The notes under the pieces were generated by a model that was given only the letters and a program-made list of their open reading frames with translations, searched no databases and had not been told where the DNA came from. A stretch of 64,000 bases of DNA. Origin: Ceratocystis colombiana (taxonomy: Eukaryota; Ascomycota; Sordariomycetes; Microascales; Ceratocystidaceae). This document shows positions 1 through 9,721 of the stretch, in pieces. Within the stretch, counting starts at the first letter, position 1. Every line of letters starts with the position of its first letter. The stretch lies in contig JAOSLS010000056.1 of NCBI GenBank assembly GCA_026419805.1, positions 54,835 through 118,834 on the forward strand, written 5' to 3'. A program made the translations under genes and the position numbers.

Positions 1-241
1 TTGGAACATCGATTAGGTCATACCCTAACCCTATATATCTTCCATGCATCGCCAATTGACACCCAATTTTTTACGCGCGAACACTTTCATGCATCTTAAT
101 CCATCAAAATACGTCTTCTAGCCTTGCACATGGCGCGCTGTATGAATAACGAACACACAAACTACGCGAGGCTATATCCATTGAGAGACTTTTCACCCCG
201 GCCAATCTTTTTCTCCTAGTATACCATCATCTTTGCGCACA
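1..241 (+). promoter_or_regulatory. 5' flank of the HP1 gene
   Basis: This is non-coding sequence upstream of the HP1-like start codon. Two adjacent CCCTAA units occur near position 22-33, but two units do not make a telomere. No clear TATA box was seen. The role as promoter is inferred only from position. Confidence 0.35.
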
Positions 242-1570
242 ATGCCTCGCGGTACGTCATATCCTTCCTCTGTTTTCTTTTCTCGCTCAACCAAAGCCGC
301 CTTTTGCGCATTATGTCTGCTCTACCAACAATCCCAAAAGCTATGCGACAATGCCTCCTTTCGCAGGCCTCTGTTGGCTATGTGGTACGGATATATCGCG
401 CTTGCTCACACCGCATCTAGCCTACTGCACCACAAACAAAACCATTTGCGCAAATGACGATATGGACACAACTGCTAATATACTATCCCTCAAACTAGCT
501 ACCAGCGATGACGATTCCAACGACCTTGTTGCCACCCGGTCACGCTCCGCTAGTAGGTCTACCACCAGGCATTCCGGATCTCGCGAAGGGTCTGGAGACT
601 ATGCCTCCGCGGAAGAGGGAGGCCAGGACGCCCTCCCTAAGCGCCCGAACGGTCGAGGGAAAAAAGCGGACATAGACGTGGAGCCAGAGCGCGATGGGAG
701 AAAAGACGCCGAGGCTGAGGCCGAAAGTGAAGAGTTAGCCGATGACGAGTGAGTTGGCCTGTCTATTTAAGATATGAAGCACCTTGGCCGAGAACTGAGT
801 AGTAGTCGCTGACTTGTTACTGGTATAGATTCATCGTCGAGAAAATTTTGGACCACATGGTTGACCAGGGCGTCGTGAAGTTCCGGGTAAAATGGGAAGG
901 TTATGATGATGAAGAGGACATTACATGGGAGCCAGAAGACACACTGAGGTAAACCCACCCACCTTTGCAACGTATAATTGCCCCTACTTATTCGTGGACC
1001 GCAACTAACTACTTTATCGCAAACCCCCCTCCGTATCAACAGAGAGGGCGCTGAAGTGATACTAGAAGAATACTTGGCCTCGTACGGTGGGATCAAGAAA
1101 ATTATCAGCGAAGCGAACGATGTAGCCAAAAATAAGAAGCGCAATCGCCGGTCAACAGCAGCAGCCAATGTTGAAAAGCCCCCGAAACGCGCGCGAAAAG
1201 AACACCCACTAGAGACGCCAGCACCAGCGCCTCTCCGTGAGAAGCAGTGGAAACCACCAAATGGCTCGTGGGAAGATCATATTGAGACCATCGACGTATG
1301 CGATGAGGCCGATGCTGAGACCGGAAAATCTAGGCTGGTCGTATATTTGAATTGGAAAAATGGGCGCAAGACAAAACATAATACCGAAATGGTGTATAAG
1401 CGGTGCCCACAGAAGGTAGGCGGCTTCTTTACATTGCCTTGTCCGAAACGAACATTGGCTGTTTTCTCTACTAGACAAATGCTGACTTTCCCTTTTCCCT
1501 GCCGGCTTAGATGCTGCGTTTCTACGAGAACCACGTTCGTATTCTCAAGACTAACAGTGATAACGAGTGA
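242..1570 (+). CDS. HP1: Heterochromatin protein 1 (chromodomain plus chromoshadow domain)
   Basis: HP1/Swi6 family proteins read H3K9 methylation through the chromodomain and dimerise through the chromoshadow domain to build heterochromatin in the nucleus. Proposed exons are 242-251, 499-748, 829-948, 1043-1415 and 1511-1570, giving 270 residues in one frame with GT-AG junctions. The chromodomain (about residues 85-127) starts EFIVEKILDH and contains VKWEGY, so the aromatic-cage positions are F, W and Y. A basic hinge (KNKKRNRRS, PPKRARKE) follows. The chromoshadow domain is at about 203-264 and ends MLRFYENHVRIL. The 10-nt first exon is chosen because it yields the N-terminus MPRATSDDDSND, which resembles fungal HP1 starts. 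An alternative without that intron begins at the ATG at 462 and gives 279 residues. Domain identity is very secure, but the start is less so. Confidence 0.93.
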
Positions 1571-2549
1571 CCCACAGCGTCCTTGTCTTTATAATCTTTG
1601 TTATTGTTTTCTCCTTCTATTCTGTCTGTATTTACACTCAAGGCTTTTTTGGTTCTTTTACGTTTTATGGGAAAGAAAACCATATAGAACTTTTCACGCG
1701 CCGTGCGCTACACATTCTTAATTATGCTGTACTTTTAACCACCCACTCGCCACCCGTGTGCTTGGCTTTGCTGTTTACCTAGTAGGATTTCTGGACATGG
1801 GGAGTGCTGGCTTCACGGAGCACCGGGAAGCGCCATTGGATGGCCCCTTGGTGGGCTAGAACACGCCTTGTTCATACGCAATGGCTATTATAACCTACTA
1901 TCACTTGGGGGGTTTGAGCTCTATCTACGCTAAAGACTATAGGTCTTGAAACTTCGAGTCTCCCAATGGCTACCCTAGCGGCTGATAAACGGGTTATTTA
2001 TCGTGACCAGCTGGTTACCAATGGACTTGGATTCTTGGATGATGGTGCAGAGTCTCTTTTACTCTTCCCTGGGGCTGGTGCCCCTTGAGTCTAGTTCTCT
2101 AGTTTCACTGTCTAGGTGGTCTTGGGATCGCAGCAATGCCCTAAGAAGCAACGTAAGCTACCGCGATCTATGCCGTTGCGCAGGATCTGGCAGCTAGGGT
2201 CTTGATTTTCTAGATGATGCGCATGTTCTTGTGGAAGTTATGACCTTGAAGCCTGGGAGTTGAGTGTCGGCAATTAAGAACAGCGGGTTAGAGCTTGCTA
2301 GGCTTATGAGAGAACTAGTGACACTTGCAAGAGAGACGCTGCTAAATAAATAGGTATTGGCGCACAGGGAAAAGGGAACATAGGAATATTTATGTTTGTA
2401 ACTTCGGTGTGTAACATTACCGGACACCAGCTCAAACAGCTCAGCAAAGCGGCTGCCGCAGTTTTTATCTTTTTTTGTTGTCCTGGGTCAGAGATATTGA
2501 ACATGGGCCTGGACTGTTTAACGATAAGCGCCACCATTCTTTACCGGGC
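1571..2549. other. Intergenic stretch with no recognised gene
   Basis: About 1 kb downstream of HP1. Short open frames show no recognisable domain, and no element could be identified. The 3' UTR of the HP1 gene must lie at its left end. Confidence 0.4.
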
Positions 2550-2580
2550 GCTCCGATACGGGAATCGAGCCCCGGCGCGC
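2550..2580 (-). pseudogene. tRNA 3'-half-like fragment
   Basis: On the minus strand this stretch reads GGGGCTCGATTCCCG followed by TATCGGAGC. It resembles a tRNA T-arm with a near-perfect B box (GGCTCGATTCC) and part of an acceptor arm. No D-arm or anticodon arm follows on the 5' side, because the sequence switches directly to a SINE tail at 2582. It may be a broken tRNA at an insertion site or a tRNA-like part of a repeat. Confidence 0.35.
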
Positions 2581-2581
2581 T

Positions 2582-2735
2582 GAACTTGAACTTGAAAGTG
2601 TTTAACGTCTGCGGGAACAACCAGGATTGAACGGGACCGGATTGGCTACCGGACGGGACTGACCCTCCCCAAGACTAACCACGGATTTTAGGTATGGGAA
2701 GCGCGTATGCTTCCAAGCAAGCCTGTTGTTTGCCT
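2582..2735 (-). repeat. SINE copy a
   Basis: Member of a dispersed family of about 155 bp seen at least seven times in the window. On the minus strand it starts with a head like GCAACAAGCTTGCTTGGGAG and ends GCAGACGTTAAA followed by TTCAAG-type units. It contains TGGTTAGTCTTGG (A-box-like) and, 49 nt further, GTTCAATCC (B-box-like). That spacing is compatible with an internal RNA polymerase III promoter, so a tRNA-derived SINE is the best guess. Confidence 0.65.
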
Positions 2736-2880
2736 TATTCATCTTCTCTAAGGAGCTTTTCACAAAGCTATACGATAGTCTTGCAGCGTTTCCTATGCAT
2801 TCCCACGAATGACTGAAGTCCTTCGGCCTGCCACAGTTCGGTACTTGGCACTTGGAACTTCTTCTCGACGCCCTCATGGC
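2736..2880 (-). pseudogene. LINE C-terminal fragment
   Basis: The minus-strand frame contains CQVPNCGRPKDFSHSWEC, a Cys/His cluster nearly matching the one at 21829-22260 (FSHPWEC). It is therefore a scrap of the region after the RNase H domain of a non-LTR retrotransposon. It joins directly to SINE copy a, and the upstream part is missing. Confidence 0.5.
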
Positions 2881-3257
2881 TGAACTGGACGTGGGGCTGC
2901 TTGGAATTGCCGTGTGCTAGTACTCTAGTAACGGAACATCGGTGTAGCCCTTTTATCTAGTTCATATTGAATGGATTTGGGCCCAAACAACTGTCCTTAT
3001 TGTTATCATTGTATTAAAGGAAAGGACCTGTCAGACGTCCATTAAATCCCACTTTGCTGATGCGCCCGAAGGCAGACCAAAAACAGGGACGAGATCATCG
3101 CCACTTCTTATACAGCCAACAGCACAGCTGAAACTGTCGCTGACCGCCGTCTTTCCAGACAGGACAGAAGTAACCAGAGTTATTCACTCTAAAGATGCAA
3201 GGATACCATTCATCAACCAGGGTGGACTCTGTAGCTCCTTTGGGGAACCAAGAGGAA
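2881..3257. other. Intergenic sequence without recognised content
   Basis: No gene or identifiable repeat was seen between the LINE scrap and the small SINE insertion. A 65-residue minus-strand open frame over 3095-3292 has no recognisable domain. Confidence 0.35.
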
Positions 3258-3339
3258 GGTCGACTACTATAGAACTTGAATATATTTAACATCTACGGAA
3301 ATCACAGAGATCAAACGACGCTGGTCGACAACTATAGAA
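3258..3339 (-). repeat. SINE copy b, 48-bp fragment with target-site duplication
   Basis: A 48-bp SINE tail (3275-3322, minus orientation) is bracketed by GGTCGACTACTATAGAA at 3258-3274 and GGTCGACAACTATAGAA at 3323-3339, a 17-bp direct repeat with one mismatch. This is the structure left by a strongly 5'-truncated target-primed reverse transcription event. Confidence 0.75.
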
Positions 3340-3374
3340 ACGATTCTCTGAAGTATTGTCGCCTGCCAAACAAA

Positions 3375-3530
3375 TTTGATTTGATTTGAATATATTTAAC
3401 GTCTACTGGAATCACCAAGATCAAACGACGCCGGATTGGTTACCGGACAGAATTGACCCTCTGCAAGGCTGACCACAGATCTCAGGCAGGAGAAGCTCGT
3501 ATGCTCCCAAGCAAGCTTGTTACTCGCCCT
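3375..3530 (-). repeat. SINE copy c
   Basis: Near full-length copy in minus orientation. The 3' end reads GTAGACGTTAAATATATTC and continues into a tandem AAATC-type tail (3375-3390 on the plus strand as TTGAT units). It lies directly beside the 3' end of the LINE fragment starting at 3541. Confidence 0.75.
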
Positions 3531-3540
3531 CACAAACTGC

Positions 3541-4790
3541 CCATTGTATTATTTTACGTCTACCTACCAATTATTTCGCGGTAATACGACGGCATATTCC
3601 GGACAGGAGCCGTTGGCTGATGTCAGCTTCCCGTGGCTCCTCCTGGGCGGTCAGCAATTGCAGGTTTACTTGGATTTCGAGCGCCTCCTATGACTTTTTA
3701 GGGTCCGGCGCTTGGGCCAGGATGGCTCTCTGTCCAGCATAGCCCTAGGGCGTGCCTGCGGGGTTCCAGGTATTTTTGGTCTGCGACGACCGCGTGTGAT
3801 CTAGTCTAAAAGGCCGCCGGCTTTCAGCACGGGGGATAGTCCCCGGCAGAGTACAGCGGTTTTGTCCTTCCGTATGCATGGCTGCTGCCGCATCATTTTA
3901 AATATTTTTCCCGTTCTGCTGGTGGTTGGTAGCAGAGCTCCCTCCACACCTTCTCACGGAGCCCTCCTCGACATCTCCTTCCTGTCCTGCAAACGTTTCC
4001 TCCTCCTCTCTCTTCTCTCTTCCCCTTCCATTCTCCCTCAACTTCGCCCTCTTCGTCCCCTTCTTCGTTGTTGCACTTGCTGTCTTGGAGTTGGTTGTGT
4101 CATTCTAGGCTGCCCTTGTTGTGGTCGCTCCCCTGTAGTCTGCGGTGGCAGCGACCTGCCTCTGCGCGTTTCTTGAGGGGGGGTTGCCTCTGTGGTGTCC
4201 AGACAGCTCAGCTCGGGCTCGGGTTGTTGTTTCTCCTTAAGGAGCATCAGGTTGCGGCGAAGCACGTTGGCGACATAACTTGTCGCTTTCGTGTTTTTAA
4301 GGAGCTTGTCCGCGAACCTTTGGCTCCATGGTCTGGGTAGTGCCTTGCAGGTCCACCAGTGTCCTCGTTCCTTGGCTTGGTTGCAGGCTCTGCATCCGAG
4401 TGGGCAGTTGTGTCCCCATCGCTCGTGGTATCTGTCGAAGTCTCCATCGCCAGTTCTAGCCGCGAGGATATGGCCCAGCTCTATTCTAGTCAGCCCTTTG
4501 TAGCGGGAGTTGCGGAAGGGGGGTTCAGTGGGGACGCCGGTTCCAAGCGGACGGTATCCTTTTTGTTCTTTCCACCACCCTTCGTAGTCGAGACGTAGCT
4601 GGTCTCTTCTCCATCTCCGTGCTCCTGCAAGGCTGAAGCGGTGTTCCGTTACCAGTCCCTGGCATCCTAACTTGGCCTGGGTATCGGCTAGCTCATTGCC
4701 TTTGATGCCCATGTGTCCTGGGACCCATAGCACTCGGGCGAGCCTTCCGGGTGTCTTGTCTGCCCAGGCTTTAGGAGAGTTGTGCCCAGA
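3541..4790 (-). mobile_element. 5'-truncated LINE with RNase H C-terminus and 3' UTR
   Basis: Minus-strand remnant of a non-LTR retrotransposon. An open frame at 4038-4733 encodes the end of the RNase H domain (WVPGHMGIKGNELAD, containing the last catalytic Asp). It is followed by a conserved block ending HILAARTGDGDFDRYHERW, a Cys/His cluster (CPLGCRACNQ then GHWWTC) and a basic tail. About 500 bp of 3' UTR (3541-4037) is shared with copies at 16712-17085 and 20229-21240. The 3' end reads GGTAGGTAGACG. Reverse transcriptase and endonuclease are absent, so it is not autonomous. A clade close to Tad1 or I is likely but not proven. The truncated 5' end lies about 57 bp upstream of a tRNA-Leu gene. 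Confidence 0.82.
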
Positions 4791-4846
4791 TATCGGAGTT
4801 CCTTTTTATGATGCCGTAACGGACAATATGACAGATCAATGGCACC

Positions 4847-4947
4847 GGCAAGATGGCCGAGTTGGTTATGGCGTCAGGTTAAGGTCGTTCCTTAACGCAA
4901 GTTTCCTGATGGAGAAATCCGCCTGGGTTCGAGTCCCAGTCTTGTCA
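4847..4947 (+). tRNA. trnL-AAG: tRNA-Leu (AAG), with intron
   Basis: The acceptor stem GGCAAGA/TCTTGTC, D-arm, anticodon stem TCAGG/CCTGA and loop TTAAGGT give anticodon AAG. A class II variable arm and T-arm CTGGGTTCGAGTCCCAG are present. The intron is 4885-4903 (19 nt), placed after position 37 as usual, and its CCTTAAC can pair with the anticodon region. The bases CCA follow discriminator A4947, which is unusual for a eukaryotic gene. Confidence 0.93.
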
Positions 4948-4950
4948 CCA

Positions 4951-7205
4951 TTTCTTTTTGCAGTTTCCACCTTCTGAGTCTGTGGTCATATTGCTATCCT
5001 ATCTCTGCTGGCAGTTTAAAAAGAAGACTTCATACTTCAGCTTAAATTTTTTGGATAGGTAATGCTCTTCACCGCCTTTGGCAGTAAGAAGAATCTGACT
5101 AATAACGGGATACTCTCTCACTCTACTCTTAAATAGCGTTAGAGTTCGTGATGATAGCTTCTTTATGAGAGATCGTGCTAGGCCAATGAGCGCTAGAGCC
5201 ACTTCGTTTGCCCCCCGCCCGACATTAGCTACCTGGTGTCACTCTTATCGAAAACTTTCTTTATACTACTGGTGCCTTTCGCCACATGGCTTTTAGCCTA
5301 TGCTAGGTGTGATAAGCTGGGTGGCACTTGTACTTGTGGCTCATTTGGTGCTGAAAGCAGAGAAGAGCGTAGTACGGCTCAAATCGGGATTTCACTGCTC
5401 TTGGTTCAAAATGTGTCATACGAGGCAACGCTTAGATGAATCTAGATTCTTGGGGTATACAGCATGTATTACCTGTCTGATATTCCTTCAAATAGCCTGG
5501 CTATCGCTGTTCGAAATGGAATGTTGGTGTGTTGCAGTGTACGCCAATCCAATCTTGCTTTGTTTATTGACTAAATAAATAGAAGCCTCCAGGAAAAGAC
5601 CGAATTAGGAAGCGTGGTCAAATCGTTCATTCTCCAAGGCTTAATGATTGTAGTTGCCATTTCTAAAGCAGTGGCTTTAGTAGTAGATGTAATGATGTTT
5701 TTGGGAAACATAGACTCTTCATTAGCAAGTAATGTAGAATTCCCTTCTTTTTCAAAAGAGTTGATTAGCATGTGAAGTTTTGCTCTGTGCTACCGTGGCT
5801 CAGGTTACCACCTCTTGTGTTACCTTACTCTAATGTAGGTAGGTAGGCAGTGTATTATTTATGCTTGTTCTACTAGGCTAGGCGCCACATCTTGGCTGAG
5901 TTAATCCATGTCTTTTCTTTGGGGACTGCTATATAGATCTTGCTGGTGGCACAATCGGTGGCCCGGGCCAGAAGCTCTTCAATGACGGCCTTCCTTGTGG
6001 AATCGTTTGTCCGATAAATGCTCTACCTGGGCGCATAATACCTACGTGGTTTCATGTCGCTGGCGTGGTTGGTTGTCGTATTCCGTGTGTATATGAGACC
6101 AATAGACTTACATTGTTTTAGACCTGCATTAAACCTACTTCTTAGACGCTGCTGGGGCAGATGAAGGGTCTACATAGCGTGAGCCATAGTTGCAAGATAC
6201 CAGCCATAATAGAAAATTGGCGCTAGATATTATAGCAACTGTCTACCAAATAAATATGCTAGGAATTAAACTAGAAGCCTGTCGCTGAAATGTGTCTAAT
6301 TTTATAGTCAGCTATATTGGCTCAAGTTTTGAAAATGGCGCAAAAGGGGTTTGGACTAGCTGGAGTATGGGCATAAGCCTCGATATACTAGCGGCCATGG
6401 ATGCGAGACAAAAGGAGGAGATCGGTAGACATCTCTTTCTCTTGGATGGAATGATCGGAAACTTTCTCGGCAGCCACCCATGCCGACGCCCTGGGGACCA
6501 TCAAAAACCGGCGCATTCGACAGGCCGACGGAAATTTCTGAGAAGTGCCTTGCACACCTCTCTTGTGCTAATAATTGGCGAAGCTCCGCCAGAGGACAGA
6601 CATCCGTTATTGTGGAGAATACTGGATAAGTACGTAGTCAGCATGTCATTCCAGATAAAGCAAGAACTTGATCTAACTAGCGCAACTACCTAAGCTATAA
6701 AGACGATACATAAGATTCACAGCAACATCTATTCTTGCCCAAATCTCAGGCCGGTAGTTAGTAATCGTGCATGGCCGACAGCCGACAGCCGACAGCCTAG
6801 ATCCACATAAGCAGCGGTCTAACAGGGCCCCACAAAACCTGTCAAACTGAGGTTGTAAGCCCGCACCGTATCGATGCGATTAACTTCGTATAGCGCGTTT
6901 CTATCCGGCATGTTTTAAGCATGATCAAGAATAAGTCTAAGCCATGGAAGATATAGACTGCCTAATTCATCCATTTAAAGTTCAATATCAAAAAATCTAG
7001 GGCTTCACAACAACCACACACACACTACAAATATGCTTGAATATGATAACGTAGTTTTATTTAATAGAGCAAAGCTCTGGTCTAGTAGTAAATATCCTAG
7101 GCCGGTGAAAAGAAAGCGGATGGGCTAGAAGACAGAGCCTGGCCTCCGGTGGCCCCTTGACTAGGCAACTTTATCATGCTAGCTAAGCACTCGCATTACT
7201 TCCAG
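4951..7205. other. Gene-poor stretch
   Basis: No coding gene could be supported. Open frames at 5300-5578 and 6292-6693 have no recognisable domain. Around 5068-5109 there is a short stretch also found near 19870-19905 (CCGCCTTTGGCARTAA), probably part of an unidentified repeat. A small tandem CCGACAG array (three units) lies near 6777-6797. Confidence 0.4.
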
Positions 7206-7406
7206 CTACTTGCGAGCCGGGCAGTTAGATTTATCGACTTTCTTTGGGAAACCATTCTCGAGACACCAGCAATCACTAAAGATCCATTTGCAGTCCACAA
7301 GGGCCCTAGCAGCAAGCTTCTCGTTGGTGCTGGCTACGTTGCCAATAGCAGCTGCGGCAGCGTTGCCCGCGAAGGCGAGGAGGAAGGTAACAGCCCAGGG
7401 TTGCAT
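7206..7406 (-). CDS. Small secreted cysteine-rich protein
   Basis: A complete 66-residue frame without introns. The first 20 residues form a classical signal peptide (MQPWAVTFLLAFAGNAAAAA). The mature part ends with four cysteines in about 25 residues, arranged C-x6-C-x-C-x13-C. A TATATAAG box lies 194 bp upstream on the same strand at 7600-7607, which favours a real gene. It stands alone among transposon debris, a setting typical of effector-like genes in fungi. No family was recognised. Function is unknown, and secretion is inferred from the N-terminus only. Confidence 0.6.
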   Translation of the reverse strand: MQPWAVTFLLAFAGNAAAAAIGNVASTNEKLAARALVDCKWIFSDCWCLENGFPKKVDKSNCPARK

Positions 7407-7599
7407 TGTTTTGGTTGCTGGTAAAGCCGGTAGGTCTTCAAGGTAAAAAAGAGATTGAGAAAAAGCGAAAATTGCGAGTAAGATGAGAAAAGCGAAGTTT
7501 CAAGACACTGTAGGTAGAGGTAGTGCTTTCGAGATAGGAAGCCGATGTAAGTCTGGGTAGTCTGGAAAAGAAGCTGTGTATCAAGCGGGAAGGAGAGCC
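7407..7599 (-). promoter_or_regulatory. Leader of the small secreted-protein gene
   Basis: Sequence between the TATA box and start codon of the 7206-7406 gene, pyrimidine-rich on the minus strand. It is about 190 bp long, a normal leader length for filamentous fungi. The transcription start is not determined. Confidence 0.4.
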
Positions 7600-7607
7600 C
7601 TTATATA
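7600..7607 (-). promoter_or_regulatory. TATA box of the small secreted-protein gene
   Basis: Minus-strand TATATAAG, embedded in GTATATAAGGGC, 194 bp before the start codon at 7406. Few genes in this window show such a canonical box. Confidence 0.55.
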
Positions 7608-9700
7608 CATGTCTAGAAGGCTCGCAAGCAAGCTAAACCGATGCTCTTACATCACGAGAGCCATATCGAGTGCTCCAGTACAAAAACAGCCCCCAACGGG
7701 CCCATGTGAGCCTGTACACGGAGTTCCAATGGCTTACAGTGTCAACTTATTTTTGAATGCGTTGTAGAGCCTACAAAACAATTTAGCATAAGGATGTCCA
7801 TTACTTAATAACATTGACCCTGAGAGGAAGCATTGACTTTGTTCTCTTGACCCGCAACTAAAAAGTGCTTTGATCCAGACACTTGAAAACTTCCCGGTGG
7901 CATGTAAGCCTACGGCATCTTTCCTCCATTAACTCATCTTGCCGACTAACCCTTGCCCTCTACGCATTAATGCCGTTAGCTCTGCCCACCTCCTTCCAGT
8001 TTGTGTTTTTGGTAGCATCAGCCTCTTGCAAATACACATACATCTTTAGGGGGAGAATGAGCTTTATTCGTAGTAGACCAAAGTACTCTGTGTATGGACC
8101 GGCCAGCTTAAGCCTACTAGTCAGCCCAAAGTTGGCCATGTATAAAATGGAGGACACCGCCTTCCCATGAGGTAGCGTAGGCCCTTTGGGGGTGGCCCTG
8201 ACAAATCTTAGGGGCGCTATTATATCAATACTAGAGATAAAAGCCCGGCTCACTAGATTCCGACCACAACAATAAGCATAAGATAACAAGCATATTATGT
8301 ACTGTCAAAGAAAACAAAGCTTGAATTGCAATCGCTTTTGCCTCTACGCCGTCTCATTCTCGGGCCGTACGTACGCCGATACTAGTCTACGCCTATATCT
8401 CGGCGGTGAAGGTGCGACGGCTTCTTCAACTGCTTCATCTTTTTATCAAAGGACAAATAACTATTCATAATTAGCACAACTCAAAAGCATGCCCATCCCA
8501 CATATGAGTATCGTAATAGAATTACGACATACTATGTATACATGATGTGAAAACCAACTTAGCGAGTAGTCTGAGTCTTGAGTGAAGACTTAGGTGTGGG
8601 AGCGTGTATAAAGTTGATCTTGTATTGTCTGTCTTCTATCTTCTAACGAGTGATTGTACGAGCTACTTAAATACCTGGAATTGAACCCCTTCTCCAAACC
8701 ATACCTGTCCTTGTGATTAGTAGTTGGAGAATATGATTGTAACGTATGAAGAGCAGTCACGAGGGAAAGATGTGACATGGGTGATTTGCACTCAGCACCA
8801 TCCCTGCGGTCACATGCTTGCAACAGAGCCGAAGAACTACTGCCGACGGAAGCCGAATTTTCACACATAATATGGCAAGGCAATATTGAGTCAGCCATTA
8901 TCCGAGTCGCCGATAATTACAGGCTGCAAAATCTGCCTTCTCATTACTCTACCATATCTAGATTCCACTTCCCAAGCCTAGCAATCAGTCTTCATCGCGG
9001 AAAACTCGGGTAAGTAAACGCCGTCTTAATTACCGCCATAGCTTCCATGATCTCAACGGGACATGTGAGCAGAAAAGCCTATTCTATCAAATAAATGCTG
9101 GGAATGTCCGGAAGTCTTTGCCATCTATATCTTTTTTAGAGGACGCAGACCATGCCTAGCGTAGCTTACAGACGTGTGCCCATTCACACTGCTATCGATA
9201 TCGACGTACCGCCCATACCTTGATCTCGGGATAGGAATGTCCGATTCCTGCTGGCCTGTCTTTAGTCGGGCAAACTTTCATGTTTAGGAATTATAGCTGA
9301 TTTATTGTGTTATTCTTAGGCCCGCCCTGAAAATCACTATAACCATGGTGGTAGAAGCGCCATGGTTGGGGGCCAAACAGGTTTTATGTGTATCATAACC
9401 AAGAGATTAATTGGGTAAGAAACCCTAAGACGCAGCTGGCCCTCGAGCTTCATGTCTCGCTCACAGGCTAGCTCTACAGTTGATCTCGCTAGACCTACCT
9501 AGCAGATTCTTGAAGGGAATGGCAGACGTAAAAGACTTCTAGGCCTCAGATCTCAAGACCGTTATGGCGGAAAACTGTCTTACGCATCTACACCATAGAA
9601 GCCACCAGGGTGCCGAGCACGTAAATATATATATGTTAATACATGCGACATGCTTTCTCCAACGGTCAACATAGAAACTTGAGTAAAAATACAATGCTCA
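7608..9700. other. Gene-poor stretch
   Basis: No supported gene. A minus-strand 102-codon frame at 8590-8898 has no recognisable domain. A segment near 9010-9040 (GGTAAGTAAACGCC) resembles one near 19790 (GGTAAGTAAAGGCG) and may be the edge of a small unidentified transposon. Confidence 0.35.
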
Positions 9701-9721
9701 AATCTATTGAGACTGGTAGCT

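Noticed and set aside
22..34. CCCTAACCCTA resembling telomere repeats
   Set aside because: Only two units, inside the promoter side of a conserved gene; a single TTAGGGTTAG also occurs near 11308. Not a telomere.
264..301. AflR-type gene cluster involvement of the Zn2Cys6 factor at 22795-24717
   Set aside because: The regulator resembles that class in layout, but no biosynthetic enzymes are encoded anywhere in the window, so a metabolite cluster is not supported.
5300..5578. 92-codon open frame with hydrophobic segments
   Set aside because: No start context, leader or recognisable domain, and it lies in a repeat-rich gene-free stretch. Likely chance.
6292..6693. 133-codon open frame
   Set aside because: No domain recognised and no promoter features. 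Could be old transposon coding but cannot be supported as a gene.
8590..8898. Minus-strand 102-codon frame
   Set aside because: Composition looks random and no motif or signal peptide was found.
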